A stretch of 7,428 nucleotides of DNA from Planctomycetaceae bacterium (GTDB lineage Bacteria; Planctomycetota; Planctomycetia; Planctomycetales; Planctomycetaceae). Made by a program: the position numbers and the translations under genes. The stretch spans positions 1 through 7,428 of the forward strand of contig JAGQQT010000195.1 of the NCBI GenBank assembly GCA_020426065.1. The letters are read 5' to 3'. How positions within the stretch are numbered: position 1 is the stretch's first letter; each line of letters opens with the position of its first letter. Positions 1-5,599 of this stretch are shown one piece after another. The notes beneath the pieces were generated by a model. The model was not told where the DNA came from and searched no databases. It was given only the letters and a program-made list of their open reading frames with translations.

Positions 1-282
1 TTGACCAACATTATCAGTAATAGTGCAGTTATATATCTTAACTGTTTTTCCTGACTTGATTCCTGCGGGATTATTGCTTACCACACTACCGACAATTGTA
101 ATACTTTCATCGGCAACAATAGCTCCTATCGCACCGTCTGAGACAATATTTCTCTCTTTGTCTTGTTCGTAGTTGTTTCTGACAATTGTGTCTTCAATGT
201 ATATATTTCGAACAGAATATATTGCGGCTCCTGCACTATAAATTATTGTCCCAGACCGGGGGCCATCCTTAGTGATTGCGTT
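1..282 (-). pseudogene. Continuation of the beta-helix surface protein beyond the in-frame TGA
   Basis: Reading on in the same minus-strand frame past the TGA at 283-285 gives 94 codons with no stop, up to the window edge. The translation keeps the composition and pattern of the upstream repeats: small-residue openings (AGAAIYS, DGAIGAI), a beta-strand stretch, then turns ending in Asn (TIVRNN, SVVSNN, CTITDN). This is the rest of the same gene, separated by a single nonsense codon rather than a frameshift. There is no clear new start with a ribosome binding site just after the stop. Either the gene is a pseudogene here, or the stop is a sequencing error, or it is read through. The true C-terminus lies outside the window. 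Confidence 0.62.
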
Positions 283-1332
283 TCATTCAAAAACGCATCT
301 TTTGATGCTCGCAAAAGTTTCGTTGTGTAAAAATGCTAATGCCCCTCCAGCACCACCTGCTCCAATTGTGTAATTATTTGTAAAGGCTGAATCCTGTATA
401 TCTCCAAATGTTGATTGAATAGCACCTCCTCGTGCTTCATCTTTTTTTGTTGAATTATCATGAAAATTGGATTGTGATCTAATTACTTGACTGCTCCCAA
501 TCGCCCCGCCGGACGAGCTAATGCCGTATGTTCTATTGCTAATGAAATCAGAATTAGTAGACACAATTGTACCACCTCCAATAGCACCACCTTTTGAGGC
601 GTTTCCAGTCGTGAGATTATTAACAAAAAGACTATTGGTGCAAGTTAGAATATAAGTCCAAATAGCACCTCCATCTGCATCTCCTCCTCTAGTGCTATTA
701 AATTCGAATTCACTGTTGTCTACCGAAACAGTTTCAGAAGAGAAAATAGCGCCGCCGAATGCATTCAATCCAAGTGTTTTATTATCGAAAAAATAGCAAT
801 TGCTTATTAAGATATTAGTATTTCGACCTGCTCTTATCGCTGCTCCTCCTGTTAAATTCTGAGCCCCAGACGTAGTGCCATCCTCAGTCGTCATCCCTTT
901 CGTGAGCGTCATTCCTTCAAAGCTGACCTCTCCCACGTCTTTTGGGATGTCAAAGATCCGGGATTGTCTCTGGCCGTTGATGACTGTGTTTTCCGGCCCG
1001 TTGCCGATGATGCTCAGCGGTTGAGTGATTGTCATCTGGCCATATTGCTGGCCTTCCAGAAAGAGTGTTACTCCATCGAGCGAGGCTGCAAACCGGATGG
1101 TGTCGATATTGGCGTCGTTATTGGCAAGTTCGACCGCCTCTCGTAATGATGTTCCCGTTCCGACACCCGGACCATCGTTTTCGTCGACCGCTGTGTTGAC
1201 CAGGATCTCATTGGCACTCAACTGAATGCGGCTTTCGAGCACTTCAGCGATTGCACTCGAGCGATTTACAGCCGACTGACTGGCGCGCGCATTGCGAGCA
1301 GCAAAAAACTTCTGGATCATCTGCAGATTCAT
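283..1332 (-). CDS. LEPR-XLL / CSLREA surface protein with beta-helix repeats, cut by an in-frame stop
   Basis: The product is a probable cell-surface or exported protein; no enzymatic role is visible. Residues 32-40 read LESRIQLSA, a LEPR-XLL-type motif found near the N-terminus of large planctomycete surface proteins. Residues 41 to about 110 form a CSLREA-type segment, with GTSLREA at 60-66. From residue 162 the protein is built of repeats opening with GGAI or a close variant at 162, 193, 221, 248, 275, 302 and 329. Most units are 27 residues and carry a later F-x-x-N motif, as expected for a right-handed parallel beta-helix. The ATG at 1332 lacks a clear Shine-Dalgarno site; a second ATG four codons on (1320) is no better. 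The frame ends at TGA 283-285 in mid-repeat, and the repeat pattern resumes directly after it. The visible protein is therefore probably truncated. Family assignment is confident; function is unknown. Confidence 0.8.
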   Translation of the reverse strand: MNLQMIQKFFAARNARASQSAVNRSSAIAEVLESRIQLSANEILVNTAVDENDGPGVGTGTSLREAVELANNDANIDTIRFAASLDGVTLFLEGQQYGQMTITQPLSIIGNGPENTVINGQRQSRIFDIPKDVGEVSFEGMTLTKGMTTEDGTTSGAQNLTGGAAIRAGRNTNILISNCYFFDNKTLGLNAFGGAIFSSETVSVDNSEFEFNSTRGGDADGGAIWTYILTCTNSLFVNNLTTGNASKGGAIGGGTIVSTNSDFISNRTYGISSSGGAIGSSQVIRSQSNFHDNSTKKDEARGGAIQSTFGDIQDSAFTNNYTIGAGGAGGALAFLHNETFASIKRCVFE

Positions 1333-1615
1333 GTCGGAACGTTTTATTAATGAGGCAAAATGAGTGGTATAAGCAGGTACAGATTATTGGCAGGTGCTCT
1401 ACCCTGTGTCAAACACACTGTCATTCCATTCAGTACTTCTACAGCATCACAATATGCATTCTTTGTACCCTGAAATGAACCGCTTAACAGGGTTGGAGCA
1501 CCAATTGCAGAGAGAAAGCCGAGGCCCCATTTTCAAAGGATGACTACCTCCCCGCAGTGGTCGTGGCTAGAATCGCATGTGGCTTTTTTGTTATTCCTGA
1601 CCAGAAGGCGATGCG
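1333..1615. promoter_or_regulatory. Divergent intergenic region, presumed to hold both promoters
   Basis: This 283-base stretch separates two divergently transcribed genes, so it should hold promoters for both. I could not find a convincing -35/-10 pair. TACCCTG occurs twice (1400-1406 and 1466-1472). The second copy faces an inverted CAGGGT at 1488-1493. A short perfect inverted repeat, TGTGT-CAA-ACACA, lies just after the first copy. These could be operator-like sites, but they are short enough to be chance. No small coding region with a good ribosome binding site was seen. Confidence 0.3.
1603..1608 (+). promoter_or_regulatory. Ribosome binding site of the multi-domain hydrolase gene
   Basis: AGAAGG lies seven bases before the ATG at 1616. 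An in-frame TGA at 1598-1600 rules out a longer N-terminus. An ATG at 1611 is in another frame. Confidence 0.6.
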
Positions 1616-4537
1616 ATGCTCCGGAATCGAATTCTTGTAGTTTGGATCTACTCTCTATTTGTATTGGCTCACTCAGCTTTCGGTCTGGCCGAAGACCTTG
1701 CTCCTCAGGATCGAGCGTTGCAGGAGTATTTTGAGGACCAGACAGCCCAGGTTGAGAAGTCAACAATCAAGCTGCTCAGCACGGATTATCCAGCCCATCA
1801 GGAGGAGTACCGGGCAGAGCTGGCAGAAATGCTGGGACTTTCCCCGCTGCCGGAGCGAACTGACCTCAAAGCGACAATCACTGGTGAACTGGTTTACGAT
1901 GACATCGTCATCAAAAAGCTGCACTACCAGGCTTCACCCGGATTGTATGTGACGGCGAATCTGTACGTGCCGAAAGAACAGACCGAGCCGCTCCCCGCGA
2001 TTCTCTATGTCTGCGGGCATTCGCGAAATGTTGAGGGAGAAGTGAGCTACGGGAACAAAGCCGGTTATCATCATCACGGCGTCTGGTTTGCCCGGAATGG
2101 TTATGTCTGCCTGATGATCGATACGATTCAGCTGGGCGAATTTCAGGGAGTTCATCACGGAACCTATCGAATGGGAATGTGGTGGTGGAATGCCCGCGGC
2201 TACACCCCCGCTGGAGTGGAAGCCTGGAACGGGATTCGGGGAATCGATTACCTGCAGTCATTACCGGAAGTGGATCCGGAACGGATTGGCGTGACAGGCC
2301 GGAGCGGTGGAGGAGCGTATTCCTGGTGGGTGGCCGCCCTGGATACCCGCGTGAAAGCAGCCGTTCCGGTAGCGGGGATTACCTCGATGAGAAACCACAT
2401 TGTCGATGGTTGTATTTCCGGGCACTGCGACTGCATGTTTCAGGTCAACAGCCAGCAGTGGGATTACGCCATGGTCAGTGCGCTGGTTGCACCGCGTCCA
2501 TTACTGCTGACCAATACAGACAAAGACACCATCTTTCCGCTCGATGGAGTGATGGATGTCTTCTGGAAAACCCGCAGCGTGTACGAGCAGTTTGATGCAG
2601 AGAAAAATCTGGGACTGGCCATTTCCGAAGGCCCGCACAAGGACACCCAGCGTCTGCAGGTGAATGCATTCGAATGGTTTGACCGGTTCCTCAAGCAACG
2701 GGACGAACAGGCATTACCTGCAGAAAAAATCGCGACTCCATCTGAGCTGAGGGTATTTGAAGAACTGCCTGCAGACGAAATCACATCCCATGCTCACGAT
2801 ACTTTTGTGAAAGCAGCTGAAGTTCCACTCCCCAAATCGCTGGTTGAGTGGAAGAAAATGCGAGGGAAGTGGAGTCAGCAGTTACGGAAATACTGCTTTG
2901 CCGCCTGGCCGGAGCAAGGGGCCGCCTCTGCCCCCACACCTGTCAAATCCGATGAAAGCTGGCCCGAAAATGTGGAGGACTATACGTTCCAATCACAAGC
3001 ACATGTTCCGTTACGCTTTCTGGTTCAGGAAGCAGCCAACCTGGACCGAAACAAACCCGTCAGCTGTGAACTGCAGATTGTGGAAGACGCCGAATCTGAG
3101 CGGGAAGCCTTGACTGGGGAACTGGAGCCGCAGACGATTCGGGTTGTGTTTGCTCCCCGGGGATTGGGCCGAGATGCCTGGACGGGAGATGAAAAAGCTT
3201 TGACGCACATCCGCAGGCGTTTTGCACTGCTGGGACAATCACTGGATGCGATGCGGGTTTATGATATCAAGTCCCTGGGGCATCAACTGCGAACCGCGAT
3301 GCCTTACGAAGTCAAAAAACTGACGGGAGTTGCCAGCAATCAGTCTGCCGGAAACCTGTTGTATGCCAGCCTGTTTTCTGACCAGCCATTTGATCAACTT
3401 CAGTTGACACACCTGCCAAAATCTCACATGGATGGTCCGGTCTACCTGAATGTGCTCAAATTCCTGGATCTGCCACAGGCACTGGCTGTCGCGGCGGAAG
3501 GAACAACGATCACACTTCAGGAAGCGGACCCTGCCGTACTCGAATACCTGCAGGACCTCAGTAAAATCGAGGGCATCCGCGTACAACAAGTCACCTGCAA
3601 TGGGCAGCAGGTCACTCAACTCAATCCCGCTCAACAATCAGAACATCTTTCCGAAGCGGTGGTCGACATGTGGAATCAAACGATGGGTGGCATGCAGTTC
3701 TGGAGCGATCTGCATTTTCTGGCTCAGTATCGCATCCAGCAGAATGTGTTCACGCAGCAGTGCCGCCTGCTGGACCGGAAGAACAAGCGATACGCAACTG
3801 GAAGTTTCGCCGAATGCCAGGCAACTCTGGACAAGCTTCGCATTGAGGAGAATCTGCAGCCTGCGACGGGCGAAGTCGTCATTCTCCTGCACGGAATTGT
3901 CCGCTCCGCTCACTCGTTTGACCCCATGCAAAAGCAGCTTGAGCAGGAAGGCTATTACGTCTGCAACGTCAATTATCCGAGTACGCAGATCACGATCCAG
4001 CAGGCTGCCGAGAATCTGAATCGGGTGATTTCCTCACTGTCAGAAGCGAGCAAGATCCACCTGGTTGGTCACAGCATGGGAGGACTCGTGATTCGGGCCT
4101 GGTTTGGCCTGGAGCAAAGCCAGGAAGTCAGAGAGACCCGGATTGGCAAAGTCGTAATGATGGGTACGCCCAATCATGGAGCGGAGATGGCCGATTTTTT
4201 TGCGAAGTTCCCCCCTTATCAATGGGTCATGGGCCAGGCGGGTCAACAACTGCGGACGACCGATGAAACCATCCGCTCACTCCCCATCCCCACCGTTCCC
4301 TTTGGAATCATCGCAGGTGCCCGAGGCACTCAGTCGAAAGGCTACAATCCTTTGCTGGAAGGTGATGATGACGGAACAGTCACCGTGGCCAGCACCCATC
4401 TGGAAGGAGCCACCGATTTTTATACCTATCCCGCTCTGCACATGTTTCTGATGCGGGACCAGCGTTCGATCGATGCGGTCAGTCATTTCCTGCGAAAAGG
4501 AACTTTCCTTTCCGAGCAGTCCTCACTGGGGCAATAG
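1616..4537 (+). CDS. Secreted three-part alpha/beta hydrolase: acetylxylan-esterase-like, degenerate middle domain, lipase-like
   Basis: A 973-residue exported protein, probably an esterase. Residues 1 to about 25 are a signal peptide (basic start, hydrophobic core, FGLA before EDLAP). Domain 1 (about 60-365) resembles the acetylxylan-esterase/dienelactone-hydrolase group. It has a nucleophile elbow GRSGGG with Ser230, a likely acid Asp304 in DKDTIFP and a likely His341 in SEGPHKD. Domain 2 (about 440-670) resembles the degenerate C-terminal half of planctomycete hydrolases of this type, with RRRFALLGQSLDAMRVYD at 533-550. Its elbow position reads NQSAG (575-579), lacking the first Gly. Domain 3 (about 685-960) is a lipase or PGAP1-like hydrolase: LLHG at 757-760, GHSMGG with Ser820, likely Asp919 in DDDGTV and His942 in ALHMF. 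The start is set by a ribosome binding site and an upstream in-frame stop. The next gene follows after 23 bases. The substrate is not shown by the sequence; 'acetylxylan esterase' is a family label, not a demonstrated activity. Confidence 0.93.
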   Translation: MLRNRILVVWIYSLFVLAHSAFGLAEDLAPQDRALQEYFEDQTAQVEKSTIKLLSTDYPAHQEEYRAELAEMLGLSPLPERTDLKATITGELVYDDIVIKKLHYQASPGLYVTANLYVPKEQTEPLPAILYVCGHSRNVEGEVSYGNKAGYHHHGVWFARNGYVCLMIDTIQLGEFQGVHHGTYRMGMWWWNARGYTPAGVEAWNGIRGIDYLQSLPEVDPERIGVTGRSGGGAYSWWVAALDTRVKAAVPVAGITSMRNHIVDGCISGHCDCMFQVNSQQWDYAMVSALVAPRPLLLTNTDKDTIFPLDGVMDVFWKTRSVYEQFDAEKNLGLAISEGPHKDTQRLQVNAFEWFDRFLKQRDEQALPAEKIATPSELRVFEELPADEITSHAHDTFVKAAEVPLPKSLVEWKKMRGKWSQQLRKYCFAAWPEQGAASAPTPVKSDESWPENVEDYTFQSQAHVPLRFLVQEAANLDRNKPVSCELQIVEDAESEREALTGELEPQTIRVVFAPRGLGRDAWTGDEKALTHIRRRFALLGQSLDAMRVYDIKSLGHQLRTAMPYEVKKLTGVASNQSAGNLLYASLFSDQPFDQLQLTHLPKSHMDGPVYLNVLKFLDLPQALAVAAEGTTITLQEADPAVLEYLQDLSKIEGIRVQQVTCNGQQVTQLNPAQQSEHLSEAVVDMWNQTMGGMQFWSDLHFLAQYRIQQNVFTQQCRLLDRKNKRYATGSFAECQATLDKLRIEENLQPATGEVVILLHGIVRSAHSFDPMQKQLEQEGYYVCNVNYPSTQITIQQAAENLNRVISSLSEASKIHLVGHSMGGLVIRAWFGLEQSQEVRETRIGKVVMMGTPNHGAEMADFFAKFPPYQWVMGQAGQQLRTTDETIRSLPIPTVPFGIIAGARGTQSKGYNPLLEGDDDGTVTVASTHLEGATDFYTYPALHMFLMRDQRSIDAVSHFLRKGTFLSEQSSLGQ

Positions 4538-4545
4538 TTCCTGTA

Positions 4546-4552
4546 GGAAGGA
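4546..4552 (+). promoter_or_regulatory. Ribosome binding site that fixes the start of the small secreted protein
   Basis: GGAAGGA sits eight bases before the ATG at 4561. The same frame could open at a TTG at 4555, but only two bases would separate that codon from the site. The ATG is therefore preferred, and it also gives a clean signal peptide. Confidence 0.7.
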
Positions 4553-4560
4553 CATTGTCA

Positions 4561-5100
4561 ATGCGTACTCTCTTTGTGCTGCTGACTTTGCTGGTTTTTA
4601 CAGGGTCAGCATTCGCCACGCCCCAGATGGCGGACATCATCATTTACGGCAAGCGGAAATATGTGCTTTACGAAGTTCCCATGCTCGGGTTGTGGGACTT
4701 TGAGGAAACCAGAGGTTATCCGCTGGGGGATGGTCGGAAAAAGCCGCCGCAATTCGACCTCCGCAGCACTGCCAACTGGGATGGTTATGAAGCGGAGTTC
4801 GAAATCCGCGACTCCCGGCTTTATCTCAACAAGCTGAAAGGTTACATCAACGGCAAAAAACAGCTCAACGAGCAGATTCTCCCGGAGTACAAGTTCCCAA
4901 CCGTGGCAACCTGGTACACGGGCCGGATCCATCTGGCCGTAGGGGATGCTAATGAGCAGACTGGTGAACTCACCTCAGTCCTGGTTTTCGAGATCGAACA
5001 GGGACTCGTCAAATCCCTGAGCTTTCATGAAAAGATGCAACCCGACTGGACCTGGAATGGATTTCCGGAACCTGAAGAAAGTGATGATGGCAAGGAGTAA
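4561..5100 (+). CDS. Small secreted protein of unknown function, co-transcribed with the hydrolase
   Basis: A 179-residue protein with a clear signal peptide: MRTLF, a Leu/Val-rich core, then a GSAFA cleavage site near residue 19. The mature part opens with MADIIIYGKRKYVLYEVPML. A central segment reads FDLRSTANWDGYEAEFEIRD and is followed by RLYL. A later segment contains ATWYTGRIHLAVGD. From memory this matches a widespread but unnamed family of small bacterial proteins that share a 'G-x-x-Y-x-L ... STANW-x-GY-x-A-x-[FW]-EI-x-[DN]-x-[KR]-LYL ... TW-[FY]-TG' layout and look beta-rich. I know of no established function. No catalytic motif, lipobox or cysteine is evident. The gene lies 23 bases after the hydrolase gene on the same strand with its own strong ribosome binding site, so an operon is likely. 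Confidence 0.88.
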   Translation: MRTLFVLLTLLVFTGSAFATPQMADIIIYGKRKYVLYEVPMLGLWDFEETRGYPLGDGRKKPPQFDLRSTANWDGYEAEFEIRDSRLYLNKLKGYINGKKQLNEQILPEYKFPTVATWYTGRIHLAVGDANEQTGELTSVLVFEIEQGLVKSLSFHEKMQPDWTWNGFPEPEESDDGKE

Positions 5101-5117
5101 TCCTGCTTCACACCAAG

Positions 5118-5269
5118 TGGCACGCCCCGAGTGGAGCGAAGCGAAATGATGGGCGTGGCTTGTGTCTGCCTTGGGTGACTTGCAAAAAGAGTCTGGTCGT
5201 ATTGATTCGAACAACTGAATGCCTCACGATCATTCGCCACGCCCATCCGCTGCGCTACTGAGCGTGCCA
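5118..5269. repeat. REPIN-like element: two imperfect palindromes in inverted orientation
   Basis: Two GC-rich hairpins lie between convergent genes. The left arm, 5118-5159, pairs GGCACGCCC (5119-5127) with GGGCGTGGC (5151-5159), with one mismatch. The right arm, 5236-5269, pairs GCCACGCCC (5236-5244) with GAGCGTGCC (5260-5268), with two. The arms are inverted copies of each other: GATGGGCGTGGC at 5148-5159 is the exact reverse complement of 5236-5247, and the loops also share a CGCT-x-CGCTAC-like core. Both hairpins have the mismatch at the same second stem position. A 76-base spacer separates them. Two inverted REP sequences around a spacer is the REPIN layout, normally mobilised in trans by a RAYT transposase; none is in the window. 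The element may also help end transcription from both sides, although no T-run follows either hairpin. Confidence 0.6.
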
Positions 5270-5325
5270 TCTTCCATTTTGAATCGATATTTAAACGGAT
5301 TTCGCTCTTCTGAAAACACGGGGAA

Positions 5326-5484
5326 TTACGACTGATCTTTTTTGGTTTTGCGTTTGGTTACCTGTATGCCATTCCCAAGTGCAACTCCCAACGCAATTCC
5401 AATTCCCACACCGACAGGAATATTGTTCATGGCAGCTCCGATAGCTGCACCAATACCAATCCCAATAGCTAGACCAAGCCCCAT
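5326..5484 (-). CDS. Small glycine-zipper membrane protein (52 aa)
   Basis: This is a predicted inner-membrane miniprotein of unknown function. It starts MGLGLAIGIGIGAAIGAAM and continues with an NNIP turn. A second similar stretch, VGVGIGIALGVALG, follows, then a basic tail (KRKTKK). The two Gly/Ile/Ala-rich stretches look like versions of one another and would form two short membrane helices packed by GxxxG contacts. The frame is open upstream to an ATG at 5625, which would give 99 residues and overlap the Lhr gene by 26 bases. I prefer the ATG at 5484 because the glycine-zipper part starts exactly there, the upstream 47 residues look unlike the family, and a weak GAAAG site lies seven bases before it. 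Similar tiny proteins of about 50 residues are common in bacteria as unnamed glycine-zipper proteins. Existence is likely; the start is less certain. Confidence 0.62.
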   Translation of the reverse strand: MGLGLAIGIGIGAAIGAAMNNIPVGVGIGIALGVALGNGIQVTKRKTKKDQS

Positions 5485-5599
5485 ATCATGGCTTTCGTAA
5501 GAACAAATCTGATAAGCAGGTAAAACCAACCTGAAAAACGTTTTCTTGCAAGTTGCCATTCTTTCATGGTTCATCTGGTTCCAAGTATAACTGAACCAA

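Noticed and set aside
964..1225. Plus-strand open frames opposite the surface-protein gene
   Set aside because: They are shadows of the minus-strand gene with no ribosome binding site and no recognisable protein pattern.
1568..1573. TAGAAT as a -10 box for the hydrolase gene
   Set aside because: No -35-like hexamer lies 16-18 bases upstream; the nearest candidate, TGACTA at 1541-1546, is too far.
1911..4486. Many minus-strand and alternative-frame open stretches inside the hydrolase gene
   Set aside because: The hydrolase frame has clear domains and catalytic motifs throughout; the others are low-complexity shadows without starts or family features.
5101..5325. Classical rho-independent terminator between the convergent genes
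   Set aside because: Hairpins are present, but neither is followed by a T-run on either strand; the repeat-element reading fits better.
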